DNA of 64,000 nucleotides. Origin: Oxyruncus cristatus (taxonomy: Eukaryota > Chordata > Aves > Passeriformes > Cotingidae). The stretch is taken from the NCBI GenBank assembly GCA_013399855.1, contig VXAY01001096.1, forward strand, positions 1 through 64,000, written 5' to 3'. Every line of letters starts with the position of its first letter. Within the stretch, counting starts at the first letter, position 1. A program made the position numbers and the translations under genes. This document shows positions 37,634 through 50,557 of this stretch, in pieces. The notes under the pieces are model-generated. The model ran no database searches and was not told the DNA's origin. It worked only from the letters and a program-made list of their open reading frames with translations.

Positions 37634-39124
37634 CCTGTCATTTTGGAAACTTTGTCTCAAAGCTCAGTGTTATTTCAAACCTTTGTCCCTGATTAATAAG
37701 AAATTTGCTTTGAGTTCCTGATGTGGGGAAATCCTGGGGGATGAAATCAGTTCTCAAAAATCTTGGATGTGAGGAAAGACTCAAGCAATGCCATCAAGAG
37801 CTTTTACAGGTCTTACTGACTGAAGAGCCAAGATGAGGCTACTCTGGTCTAAACACAAAACAGTCTGTTATCAAGCAAGTGTCCCCACTGATCAAGAACA
37901 GTGCAGCCAATATGGCACCTGCCATTCATCCTCATCCCCTGCTGCAGTACTTCAGTTTTACATTCAAATATTCAAAAGAAACCCATTAAAACTCAAGTTC
38001 TATCTAGGTTTTACACCCATATGTACTTTGCACATATGTAAGTGTACACAAACAGTCCAGAAATATCAGCAGAATCAAGATTTAGCATCCCCTGTTCTGC
38101 TGCCCAATGTGTCCTTGATGCTAAACAACAGGTCGTTCCTAAAACGTCTACACATACAGATCTGAATGATTGTGTGAACCATGTGAGTTAGATTACCTTT
38201 GAAGTTTTAGGTCACTCAATAAAACTGTTTTCATGTTCATGAACATTTTAATCATCTTTACACCATTTCCACGCCTTTCATCTACTTATTTTCTATTGTC
38301 ACTTGATTTAATATTCCGTCTTTCTTCCAATGGGCATTTCTGCTGTCATCACAAGTTCTACAGTTATGGTGCATATAAGACTCAGAGAAGGTAACTACAA
38401 ACTGGTTTTGGATGGGGATATTAAGGCTTACTTCCACAGCAGAGGGTCAAGATTTGACTTGAAAGAATTTCTGGTTTGAGTCTAGACAGGACTCAGTCTG
38501 TAAGAGGATGACTGTATTTATTAGGTAACACATACTGACAAGTGTCCATATTCTGTTTAGCTTCTTATTTAAACATTCCTTGGTTAGTTGCATACTGTGA
38601 ACAAACCCAGACTGGTTTGCAAAGCCAAGATTGAGAGCAATGGCCTGTGGGACATTAATGTGAAGAAATTACTTTATTCTGCCCTAAGCCCAAAGTCTGA
38701 AGGCATTATTGAACAGCCAAGATGGCTCTTGTATTACTAAGGCAACAGTTTGCTTGGAGGGCTGTGTATATTATTGGGTGGGCTCCTAATGGTGATGAGG
38801 GACATGGGGGAGGGGGGAGACAACAGTGTTTGTCTTATTACATTGCTGGTTTTCAGATTGCCAGAAAATGTCTTTAGAAACTCAGCTAAATGTTTTGCCA
38901 TGACAGGAAAAATATCCTTCATTCCAGTTAACACTTTGTTCACATATTTCTGGTGATATTCATAAGGGAAAGCTGAATAATTCAGTTTTTCTGTTTGCAG
39001 ATTAGACTGCTCTAAGCGAAAGAATATTTTTCCATTATTGAAATTAAATTATGTCTTTTAGCAAAAGAGGCATGCAAAAATATGAGAGTTAAAAACTAAT
39101 ATTGCAGTTCCTCCATATACTTAC

Positions 39125-39216
39125 TGTTTGGTAAGTCTCCATAAAAATTGGGGAATGAAGGTGTTGCTGCCTCTATATTTCTCCATTTGTCATGTACAGA
39201 CTCTGATTTCTGTGGG
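39125..39216 (-). CDS. WDR72: WDR72 internal exon (about exon 16)
   Basis: A short exon of 92 nt, found by phase and splice sites. The acceptor is gatattcttttag|CCCACAG and the donor AAACA|gtaagt. Its first base completes the AG left by the large exon (AGC, Ser). Thirty codons follow, including KSESVHDKWRNIEAATPSF and PNFYGDLPN. It ends with one base (A), completed by GT of the next exon to AGT (Ser). Length modulo 3 and both junction phases are exactly what the flanking exons require, and the frame is open. The segment is a variable linker between two conserved blocks, so recognition rests on splice logic more than on similarity. No other exon is needed between 42899 and 36223. Confidence 0.85.
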
Positions 39217-42200
39217 CTAAAAGAATATCAAACTGTTAAAGAGAACCTGAACGTACATACAAAAAAACCTTACATCTCAAGGTAGTTTTTTGGGGTTTTT
39301 TTAAGACAGGTACTCTGCTATCAATCACTATCAAACACACTTCAGTTTCTTCTCAGTCACTTGCATTCTTTTGCCTACAACTTGGTATGGAAACATTCAC
39401 ATGTGCACAAATAGTGAAAAGCACCATCCATGTGCAGGAACTTAACTATAATAAGTTTTGCGACAAATACAAAGTTTTACGTTGCAATAAAGAAACAAAT
39501 TTGTATGTGAAGAAATTAAATTATCATTTTCATAAAGAACTTGTGCTGGTTTTTTTTTCTAATATGTAAGGAAAAAAGTTCAAGGGAAAGTAGAAGCTTT
39601 TTTTAATAGGTTTTTTTTTCCCCTACAGTGGGAAATACTTTAGAGTATTATTACCATACTGAGATTTCAGTAGTTGGCTACAATTTAGGAGACTAGTGTG
39701 TATATCTTCTGATCTTTAGTACTTTGTCACTAACTCAGCAACCTAACCCTTGCAAACAACGGACATGGATGGCGGAGAAAGGAAGTGAAAAACCTCTCCA
39801 AACCCTTGCACTGTTTTATACTATTTCTTTTAAATGTATCACCATAGTGATCCTGCAAAAACTACATCATTCAAAACCAATATATTTCACCTTTCAAATT
39901 CACTACAATCAACAGCAAGTCATAATATTTCAAAAGGTCTTCCAATTCTAAACAACTCCAAGCTCGCAGCTTGAGAGTTTTAATTGAGAGACACAGATGT
40001 CAGAAGGTAGGAAAGAAAAATTCTTTGAAGATCTTCTGTTCCTGGCTTCTTCCTGTTTTTGTCTCACTTTTATGATCTGACACATTTTGCTGCAGGTTCC
40101 TTTATTTTCACAGGCTGGGTCAAGTTGCAAACTTGACTTTGTACAACAAACAAACAGCAGAACCCTTGCAAGCTGTGAAAGCTCTCCTGCTACTGCGAAT
40201 GCTGTGGTGAACTAGAATATGTAGGGGTTTTTCCCTTGAGGATGCTGTAGTTTTGGCTAAAGCAACTGCCCAAAGAGATTGGGCTACAGTCTAACTTTCA
40301 GAAGGTAAACTGGACAAAACAGCCTTTGCTTTTTTTTTCTTCAAACTTCTAATAAGGCAAAAGTACATTGCTATAACAGATCATAGCAAAGGAAATTAAC
40401 TCCAACCCAGAATACAGAGTAAATGATAAAAGTAAGGATAAACCATCTAAAAATACTTAAGGAATGAATGAATGCAGATTACAATAGTTCTTTCAGACCC
40501 CAGTTATTTGCAAGAGGAAGAGTTGAAACAAAGGCTGAATACTAAGACCTTAGCAAATAGGCCACGTCCTAATCACATTCTGATTATTACTGGAACAGGG
40601 ATAGGAGGACAGAGGGAAAGGGAACATCACAGGAAAGGGGCTTTTTCCCCAGGCAGAGAGAAGGAGATTGTTTTGCTTTACATAACTGGTTTTGAGGCAA
40701 CACAAAGTATAGACACAATCAGACAGCAAAATTATGCCACTATACTCAAAGGTAACATCACATCATATATGGAATAAGTATTTTATAGGTTGTTTCAAAG
40801 AAGTGTCTGAAGCATGGAATTCTTTTCCATTGCTCTAATCCACTTCTCCCACAGCTCTTATACATTTCTCCCATGAATGGTGACACAATATCATCTCATT
40901 GGTGTCACCCAAAGAACTTTGACTGTATGTGAAAATGATGGTTCCTCACTGCAGTGGGATGTCATTTGCAGTTTAGCAGAGGTTAGGTAAAGGATTTTAT
41001 ACTATTTGTTATCTCAACTGCTCTTATCTTTATTTATTGGAGGGGGAAAAAAAAGCATGACTGACATACCTAAAGTTCTGGAATAGTTCTTGAAAGTAGA
41101 GGAAAAGATAAAATCAGTGCTATTATGGGACAGAGCCATAATGAGAAAAAACCCCAAACTTTCCTGTTAGCAGCAGTATAGAGGAAAATGTTCAGGTGAC
41201 TAAAACCTCTGAGGTCTGCATTGATGGAAATGCAGCAAACACCATCTAGTTCTGATCAAGTTCTCTGAGAAAGAACATTTTATTCTTCAATAACTGAAAA
41301 ACTATGGTTACTTGTCCAATTTCTGAATGTGTAAGAGATGAATACAGAAGGTACAACCTCTAGTAGGTTTGTAGTAGGCAACTACAGCCAGGAAAATAAT
41401 TGTGTGTTGTCTCTGTACAGACCCATAGCACTTACAGTTGTTGCTTGTTACTCAAAAGGAAAATATAGTGATCGGGGGGGGGAGGGGGGGAAGAAAAAAG
41501 ACAACAACAAAAAAAAACATCAAAAGCCATGAACAAACCAAAATTCCAATAGAAGAACTGAATGGATACAACTCAAGTGCTTTTCCCTAGATGAGGTCAT
41601 TGGGAAGCAACAACCCACGTTAGAGCATCACAATTTTTTTTCTTTCTTTTGTACAAAAATCCACCTATTTCTACAAGAGATGCTAGGTTTTATGGCTTTA
41701 CATATGCTGGAGAAAAAATTGTTTAGCACCGTTTTGACTAGCAACAAATTTATTTTTTATAATCTTATAGGAGATTATGTTCCAAAGCCAGCACGTGCAT
41801 GTCTGGGAAAAAATGTTTGATTCTGATGTGATGATTAACTTCAATTATACAATGTCTTTCCAAAAGAGTACCAGAATGCACAATGCAGGCAGAAAGTACT
41901 ATTTTGCATACAAGGAATTAACATTCAAGCTGGAATCCTGAAACAGGCTTGTGTGGATATGGACCAATATGCAACATGATTAGCAGCAAAAGTAACTGAG
42001 AGACTTGCTTTTGTCCTGTGGGATGGTGCATATGTCTTGAGATCGGCTGGATGCCTAGAGCTTTCTGGGCAACACAGATATATGCAGCATCAAGATCAAT
42101 ATTTTCTGTCCCCCCTTCTTGCCTGAGGGCCACAGCATCACCAACACTGGGGTTAATTGTCCCTAAAACACTAAATACAGACCAACCTATGTTTACTGAA

Positions 42201-42898
42201 CAACAACAAATCTGTGGGCAATATCTGTTGCCTGATTAGCATGCTCTATTTGGCTTGGTCAAATAATGTCCAGCATGGTATTTTTCCTTTATTGCTGAAA
42301 AAGCATTTAGCCAATAAATTTGTTTTGAGTAACATAAATGCTATTTGGGATGGTTCTCACAACATAAGGGCTGATGAGGCATTCACTCCCAGAAGCTGCT
42401 GTTGCTACTGGGGGCGTTGTACTTTAGACAGTGTAACTAGGACAGACTGTTCTCGGCTCTCATGTTTTATTTATTTGTGAAGTCAAGGGTTTCATGGCAA
42501 AGGAAGTATGTTGCTTATAGGGAGTGGAAGTTTAAGCAGCACAAATGTGCTTAATGCACATCTCACAACATGCGTAAGAGACTTCGTTTTTCTACACAGT
42601 TTAAATTATGAAGAAAAGAGTGATCTCTGGAAAAGCAGGGTATGAAGCTGGATAATTCAAGTTCCTGTTCTGATGAAAACAATTCTTGCATCAGTTCTCA
42701 TCTGCTAAACAGAAACATGTAAAGATACCTAATTTTATCCTGATCTCCTTTTGTTCAAAGCACAACCTTTTAAAAAGCCCTAGAGAAAGAACATAAGCTA
42801 CATTGCAGAAGTACATATTAAAGAGAGTTTGTTTCAGGTTTTTTCATGGTTTTAACCACTATAAAGGAAGAGAAGACTCATAACGAAAAAGTTCTTAC
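39217..42898 (-). other. WDR72 intron 15 (3.7 kb)
   Basis: AT-rich intron with no recognised repeat family. It holds a G-rich run on the plus strand at 41475-41490 and a 101-codon plus-strand open frame at 40472-40777 that resembles nothing I know and lacks splice context. Confidence 0.85.
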
Positions 42899-43713
42899 CT
42901 TTCACTTTCATCTGTAGCTGCTGAAGGTATGTTAATTATCCTGTTGATTAAAGCTATTCTGCTGAATAAGAAGAATACTGTTTCCAAATCCTTTGTTCCA
43001 TAAAGATTCTCAGGTCCCTCCTTCTTTCCAGTTTCTCCTTCAGATGCAGCAAGGTATTTGTTTGACAAGTCGAGCACTCTTTTGGAAAATAAGTTGAAAA
43101 TTTCACCTTCTAGCATAGCACAATCAGTACAGTTCCATCCTGGCAACATTAGTGACAGGTGGCTTTCATTTGACACAAGTCCAAAAGAAACATGACACTG
43201 AAGTCTCAGGATATCCAAGTGTCCAACACACAGATTGTCTGCTTCTTTATCTGCACCCCATGGTAGGAGACACGACAAAAGCAGCTTAGCTGCCTCAGTG
43301 GCCATGTTCACATCAATGTTTCCTGATGTTTGCATTCGAATCTTTCTTGAACTCTTCGTTTTTTTCTGTCTTTTCATGCCACCACCTTCTTCCACAGACC
43401 TGGGTGCATTATTACCCTTACAGAGCTGGTTTGGACAAACAGTATCTCCCTGCCCCTCTACTGGAGGTATGGAGCCAGCAGTTTTGTTTCTTTTTAGTGT
43501 CAGTGCCCTTTTCTCAGCAGTACTTTTAGCTCTTTCTAGAGTGCATTGGTTGTGGAATGATTTCGATGACTTTAATCCATTAAATTCAGAAGACAGCAGA
43601 AGTTCCTCAAGTTTTTCCAGATCAAATAAGAGAATATGAAAGTTTGCATTGTTCCATTTTGTGTTAACTGGTAAAATAGTAAAGGGCTGTTGGATGCAGC
43701 TGGTATCAGTTAA
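42899..43713 (-). CDS. WDR72: WDR72 large internal exon (about exon 15)
   Basis: The largest coding exon, 815 nt: 271 codons plus two bases (AG) of a split codon. The acceptor is tttctttcag|TTAACTGAT and the donor GAAAG|gtaag. Residues 21-40 of the exon (NNANFHILLFDLEKLEELLL) align with the WDR7 segment around DIHVLFFDVEALIIQLL. Residues 45-135 are a divergent linker with a basic patch at 113-126 (KRQKKTKSSRKIRM region). Residues 136-195 are the most conserved block, including AAKLLLSCLLPWG and VSFGLVSNESHLSLMLPGW, matching WDR7 TAKLFMSCLHAWG and VSFGLLSRGGHMSLMLPGY. Residues 220-265 (LAASEGETGK and following) match the WDR7 PASEGVGKGTYG region. In humans several enamel-disease nonsense mutations lie in a similarly large exon. 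The frame is fully open, which argues for a functional gene. The in-frame Met ten codons upstream of the acceptor is intronic. Confidence 0.96.
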
Positions 43714-46700
43714 CTGAAAGAAAAATATTAAATGTCTAAACACAAATCAACAGCACTTTGTAATTTTCAAGACATAAACACAGAATTGCTCTACAGAATA
43801 GATGAAATCTATTAACTCTATTAAGTTCAATTTAATTATATTTATTCACTTATTACTAAGAAAAAAAAAGATTTGCTTCTAAATAGCTTAAGATACACAG
43901 AGACATGCACATGTAAAGAGTACAACACTGGTTCCTTAACATCTTCAATTACACAGCCATGCTATAGTTTGCATTTACCTTTGCAAAAACTCTAGGCTGG
44001 TATTTCTTCTGATGAGTCATTTCAAGCTAAAAGGTTTATTGGAAAGTCTTAAAGCATATAGTTTTTGGGTTTTTTTCAAAATAAAGCTAGGGAAGCAAAT
44101 CCTATGATGTTGCAAAATTCTTGCACGCCCCAAGTGTCTGTAATGCCTTGTTGCATTTTGATATACATATGGGATGAAGACCATGCCTTCTGCCATTTCA
44201 AAACATGCAAAGCTATCTAAAAGTTACTTCATTCTGAGTTAAGTCACACATACCGTATCAGCAACAATAAGGAACTGATGTGTATAAATCTGCATTTACA
44301 AAATTTATTATCTTAGCTGAAAATAATGGAGAGGAAAAGGCTACAGAGCTACTACAATGTTTGTGAACAACTGAATTCACCTTATGTCACCCTATTTCCA
44401 AGCTGGATCTTTCTAGAATTCTCCATACTTCTTCCCCAACTTTAAAGCCCTTTCACAGGATTTGTAGAGCATCATTTTAGTTCTACATACAAACAGGATA
44501 ATTCTGCTGGTATAAATACACATGGTTGACTACTGATGCTAATAAATGCCCCAAAAAAATAGTTTTTGAAAGCTCCTAAAATCTGGCAGAAATAAAGATC
44601 TGAGAACAGCTAGAGTTACTCAACAACTTTAGACTGACACATTAACCTAGTTATGAACTGTAATAGTGTCAGCTGAAACACGTGAGGAAATGTTCCAAAT
44701 TACCTTCACCGGTTTTTTTTGCAGTTTTATTCATGTAGTTTCATTATTTAAATGATGAATCATCATTAGGAACAGAATTTTACATATTTTCTTTTCCAGT
44801 ATCCTTGGCATGGGATAGATACTGTGCTGTGGCAAGCTCCAGGGGAAGGGATGTCTTTGGACTCTTTTAAAATCGGCTTCTTATACTGATATCACAGAAG
44901 AATTTGCCCACAGAAATGCCCCTCAAAACAACCTGTTATGGACATTACGGTTTTAGACAGAATGTAGTCCAAACATGCAAAAAGAATACAGTATTTGAGA
45001 AGATAAACTGCAACAAGCAAGTCTTTAAACTCTGCAGATCAGATACTCTGGAAGTAGAACTGTGGCAAGAAGGAAGGAGCAAGAATAAACACAAGAAGGA
45101 AGAAAAACGTAAGACCCCAAGGATGAACAAGCCAAGTGGGGGAAATTACAAAATCTGTCTTCTAGCCCCTGGGATATTTCTCTACATGGAAAACATTCCA
45201 TACTGGCTTTTCCCCTACTCCCAGTTTCCCATGAATACTTCAGGAGAGCTGCTCTGTTTTGGCTTGCTGTGCTAGCTCATACCTGAGAGTCTTTAAGGAG
45301 AGGAAACACAGCACATCACCTCAGATCCTGTGTTCCAATTAAGATCCACTTACAAGAGCGGATTTTCCTCTTTAGATGTCTCCAAATTCAGAAGAAAAGC
45401 ATTTCACGCTCCTGTTGCCCTTTTTCCCACACAACTTTCTGTGCCTGCACACTCTTAGAATGACAGAATTTTTATGACACAGCTTCTACATGCTTTGGAA
45501 AGAAGACAAAACTTACTGGGGGGGCACAATTGAGTATCAGACCATTTTGCTGCTTCCTTAATGTTTATTTTTTTCCTTTACTATAAAAGGCCTAAATCTA
45601 CATACCAACTAATCAAGAGTGTGCAATGATGAAAATACTAGTGTACAATTCATGACAAATACTAGGATTTTAAAAGGATGATAATTTTTCAATAAGACCA
45701 ATTTTCTGAGGGAAAAAAATCATGAAAAATATCATTTGGAACAAGAGTTTTGCACAATACTAAGAAAAAAAAATATCAGAAACTGAACTAAATGACAGAG
45801 TTGAATCTTTCAGAATACTCCCATAAATTTGCTTTATAAAGACAAAACACTAAATTTTTGTCCAAGAGGGAGACTCCAGTGGAGTTTGTAGAACAACTAG
45901 TTTCTTTCACAAGAATCATCATACTGCACCACCACACAGCATTCCATGAAGGTATCAGGAGGACCATCCAAGGGAAAAATTATGATTACAACATCTTGTA
46001 TCATAATCCTGACTATATCTAGTGAAGAAGTATCTTTTACCTTTCAGGTAAATACCAGAAATGAGGGAGTGTAAACTCCTTGTTGACACTTCTGCCCTTT
46101 TCTTTAAGCATGTATGGACTTGGATGTTTTTACTGTCCTGCACAAGCTCATGCTCTCAGTGCTGTGCTCAGTCTCCTTCACATTCCCAAGCAAACACGAA
46201 CAAGCAGGAAGAGAGCATCAACAAGCAACATTTTAGCTCAGTAATACTTTTGCAAACAATCAAGCCAGCTTCCATATCACAAGTGACACAGATGACTGCG
46301 TTAGTTTCAATTTCCTAGATAATCTGAAATACTCCATTTATGTAAAGAACTTTTTGTTGAAAACAGCCAAATCTTAAAAGAAACCAACAAGTGTTAGTAA
46401 ATAGGGCAGCTTTAACTGGAATGCAATGTTGATTACATCTTTCTCACGACTACTCCTTACCTAACTCCTTTTACGTTACAAACTATGATTTTAGAGGATT
46501 AGCTATTCTTAAATTGTTAATATTGTAGTAAGAATAACACAAGGAAAGAATCGACTCCCTAACCTCTAGTTCTCTGGCTATTTAGTAATATAATTTGGCT
46601 TTTTTTTGTTATTTAGAGAATGATGCTTCCACCAGATGAGGATGCACTCTAAATACATAATCTCATTTAGAGATCTCCACAGGGAGTCATAAGTACGAGA

Positions 46701-47617
46701 TAATAACTGCTTGTTCAGGTTCTTTTTATCCCTTTCCTCTTTCCTTTTTTAAAAAATAGCACATTGTAGTTAAGCACTGGGATTATTTTAATCTTTAATT
46801 ACGTTGTTTCCTAATTCATAGGGAGAACCAACCCATGGAATGCAAACACTGGAATTCACAGGCTACCTTTGACATTCATAGAAGCTATTTATTACTTGCC
46901 TATCATTTTCTCTTTCTGTACACTTATATTTGGCTGATTAACATTTAGAAACCTTTAGTAAAATCACCATCCAAACTAAGGGAAATATTGTGACAATGTC
47001 AATCTTTTGAGACATCTGGTGATGCTCCTGCATGTGAAGTCACAATAGATGTTTATTGTTTATTGGCAATATGAAAGCTTATGGACATTGATCCTAAAAG
47101 CATCTACCAAATTATCTCAGCTCTCTGGCATAGGCATTTCATTCCAGTGAAAGAAGGTGGACACCTAAAGCTTTAGACATAAAATGCTATTTAGGAAATA
47201 TGGACAAGTTATTTTCTGTAACAGAAAATGACAGAAAAAGGAGGGAAACCCATAAAACTAACTACAAACCAGAGAGCTGGGAATAGCATTTGAAGGTGGA
47301 TATTGAAAAGCAGATATTTACATTATGTATTGTACCCTTCTGTTTTCAAATTTAACCATTCCCAATTTTAAACATTATTTTTGACAGGGACAACTTATTG
47401 TAAGCTTTAAAAAAAAAAAAAAAGGCAAGAAGTCTGGCTACAGACTAAAATATCCTGAGGTTCATGAACCTGTTCCTAAATCCAGAACAGAGCAGGATGC
47501 AGGGAGTCTTTGAAATGCCAAGATATATTCCATGCATGGCAACTATCTCCTAGCATCTCCCTGATTTGCCACTGCAGATGTTTGAGCCAGGATCAGACAA
47601 GAGTTGGAATAGGGTAG

Positions 47618-48057
47618 ACTATTTCAGTTGGAAGGGGCCTATAATGATCATCTAGTCCAAAAACCTGACCAGCTCAGGCCTCCTGTTGCTAAGGTCCTGT
47701 CCAAATGCCCATTAACCACTCATAGGCTTGGGGCATTGACCACCCCCCTAGGAAACCTGTTCCAGTACTTGACCACCCTCTTGGTAAAACAGTTTAAACT
47801 TCCTGACACAGCTTCAAGCCATTCCCACATGTCCTACCACCGGATAACAGGGACATGATCTTATCACCTCTCCTCAGGAAGCCATAAAGAGCAATGAGGT
47901 CACCCCTCAGCCTCCTTTTCTCCAAACTAAACAAGTCCAAAGAGCTTAGAAACTCCACACAGAACATTCTTTTCAGTCCTTTCACCAGTTTTTCCCCCCT
48001 TCTCTGTACACATTCCAGGACCTCCCCATTCTTCATGGATGGGGCAACAAACTTGGA
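47618..48057 (-). mobile_element. CR1 LINE fragment with ORF2 tail, minus strand
   Basis: The longest CR1 copy here. On the plus strand it runs from cagttggaaggggcctataa through ctcctcaggaagccataaag to the segment near gtacacattccaggacctcc. The terminal ATTCTGTG repeats are absent. It covers the 3' UTR and the last part of the reverse-transcriptase ORF. It sits in WDR72 intron 14 in the same orientation as the gene. Confidence 0.94.
47794..48036 (-). pseudogene. CR1 ORF2 C-terminal fragment
   Basis: An open stretch of 80 codons inside the CR1 copy contains FSLEKRRLRGDLIALYGFL, the well-known C-terminal motif of the CR1 ORF2 (endonuclease/reverse transcriptase) protein. All catalytic domains are missing, so this is a dead remnant of a retrotransposon gene. 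The product has no expected function. Confidence 0.85.
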
Positions 48058-50539
48058 AGACTCACTTTAACTGATTACTTCTGGCATGTAATTCATCACT
48101 GCTCTACAAGTCACAAGCCTGTTCTTCTACCTCTTTTCTTCCTTTACTCGTTCTTACCTTAGCAGCCAAGGAAAAATTTCCCCCTCTCTATGGGAAAGGG
48201 GCAGCAGGGGGCTATGCTGTGGCCCCCAACAACACCAATATATGCCATTATCTTTAACAGGTTTAAGACAGACATACCACATAAAAATTTCATGGGAAGT
48301 ACAATTCAAGTCTTATTTTACCTAGCTGCCTTCTCATCTCTCAAGGCCTTTTTCCACAGGGATCCAACTTGTTCTGGGAATGCTATTCCACTTAAAATAC
48401 ACACTTCCATTAGCTGGCAAGGATTCCCATATTGTTTCAGCTTTTCATATACATGTACTTTCTCCACGCACCCTCTTTCTTTACCAGATGTGTTCTATTG
48501 TGGGTTTTGTACTAAAAACAGATTTGACAAGAATGATCTTGACATTCATTTTACATAAAGGAAATCAAGTGGTAAAATCTCAAAGTAGATTTTTAGAGGC
48601 AAACCGGTCTCAAAATATACTCGGACACCACTTTGATACCACTGACAAGAAGTTGCTCAGTTCTCAGAGCATGGGTAGTATCAGCTTGTACGTAAAACAA
48701 GTCCTTTAGTATTAAATGTGTGGGGTTTTTCCCCAGACTTCTTTATCCACTGCACTCTCACTTTATCCCAAACACAACAGGATAAAAGTGATGGAAAACT
48801 GGTCCCAAAGTTACCAGTGCCTGCAGAATGAATCATGCTGTATAAAGCATAATTGGGAGATATCCTACCGATTCTAATAACTTTTTAAATGATGTAGTAT
48901 TCAAGGGGTTTAATTCTGTTCCTTTGAGCTTTCTCTTGTGAGAGAGTATATTTCGATCCATTAACATTAACCAAGTTCAATATCCTCCTTTATCCACTAC
49001 TTGCCACCTGCAAAGGCTCAAAAAATATCAGACATTGAAGAACATACTTTAATGTGAAATTTTAGGTAGATGGGGGGGACAGGAAGAAATGTGTGAGGCT
49101 TGACTGAAGTACTGACAAAGAGACTGGAAGGTTCTTTCATTAACAGAAGTTTCACTGCTGGGTTGGTGGGTTTTTTTTAGTGTGGGGAGGTCTTCTATTC
49201 CTGATTTGCCAGAGAGGTTTTTTTTGGAAAATCTATGTGTTTTTATTTTGACAGTCATTAGACTATCAGCTTTTAATGGAGATCCAGTACAACAGCCCAC
49301 TTAGTAAATTATGAAATTCAGTCACATGAAAAGACTTTCTCTTTTAAAGAGTAATTATTTCGTTATTAAGTATACTTACTATAAAAAAAGATGTTAATTT
49401 AATCAAATACCACCAGCCTATTGTTTACCCAATGAAGGTACCCTGTGAACAAAGTACATATGCTTCATCCTTTCAAACAAGAATTTCTAATCAAAACCCA
49501 ATACGGAGTCATTAAAATCACTGTATCTTATAGTCTTTAGGAAGTCTCTCCATATGATAATTTCTGAAATATCACAAGTCTAATAGTACAATATCAATAT
49601 GCTTATTTCAATTAACACTTATTTTCATCATCTGTCTTTGTTGTAATCTGACTTTTTTATTACGCTACAAAGCCAATAGAAACTTTAAAGACAATTTACA
49701 TGTTTGAATCACGCTTCATTCACCTCTGCAGCAATGAATGACATTGACAATGAGACTATTTAGGTTTTAAAAAACTAAATCGTGGAGAACCTCAGTTACA
49801 GAAATGACAGAGGAGGGCAGGGCAGTAGGATTTGTCAACCAAAATTTCTTGAAAGTTAGGAATTTTGTGTCTCTTGATCAGGCCAGTCACTGAATTGTCA
49901 GTAGAAGTTCAGAGCTCATAATTTCTCAGAATTGCATCTTGATATTGGTCTGGCTCTGAGCTCACAAAAAATAAGCACATCAGATATCTGCTTCTAAAAG
50001 TTATTTAGGTACTTCTACCCTGGCTCTTACACTTGTACTTCGTGGAGCTCAAAAAACTGTTAATTTGAAGCCTGGTTACCACACCCAAGAGTCTTAAACA
50101 TTGACATATTGCCATGACACATTCTACTCTCCATGACGCTTTATTTTTTGATGGTGGGAAGGAATGGCTATGTTCTACTTTTGTTCAGTTTGAGTTTGCA
50201 TTTTTGGTGTGTATGTGGTTTTTTTAGCTACAGAATAGCTTAAAAATTATCTTTACTTGCACAGATGTTTTTCTTTTCAGCCTTTTTAAAGAAAATAGTG
50301 CTATTACATATATATTTATCACCTGCAAATGTGTGAATTATGTTTTGGGGACACATTTGTCGAGCTATCTCATGGACAGTCTTGTAAAATAGGAAACTTG
50401 TACTTGTCTCATAGAATTGTCTCAGAAAACAAATACATAAACAATGCACAAAATGGCTGGCACAGTGTAAATTAAAGCATGAAATTTATTTCTGAATCCT
50501 CTGAGCCCTCGGTTGCTAGAGATGGTAGTCGATAGGAGC

Positions 50540-50557
50540 AAAAAAAAAAAAAAAAAA
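50540..50557. repeat. A18 homopolymer
   Basis: Eighteen A on the plus strand in intron 14. I saw no retroposed gene or target duplication beside it. Confidence 0.95.

Larger units (their letters stand above)
36224..39124 (-). other. WDR72 intron 16 (2.9 kb)
   Basis: This intron contains a small CR1 fragment (36390-36515) about 170 bp from the acceptor of the next exon, and a T-rich tract at 37605-37633. Nothing else was recognised. Confidence 0.85.

Noticed and set aside
40472..40777. 101-codon plus-strand open frame in intron 15
   Set aside because: No recognised motif, no splice sites or promoter context; likely chance.
43235..43639. 134-codon plus-strand open frame
   Set aside because: It is antisense to the large WDR72 exon, so it is a shadow of that coding sequence.
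43714..43743. Upstream ATG giving a 282-codon frame for the large WDR72 exon
   Set aside because: The extra ten codons cover the polypyrimidine tract and acceptor; phase with the exon at 60126 shows translation enters at 43713.
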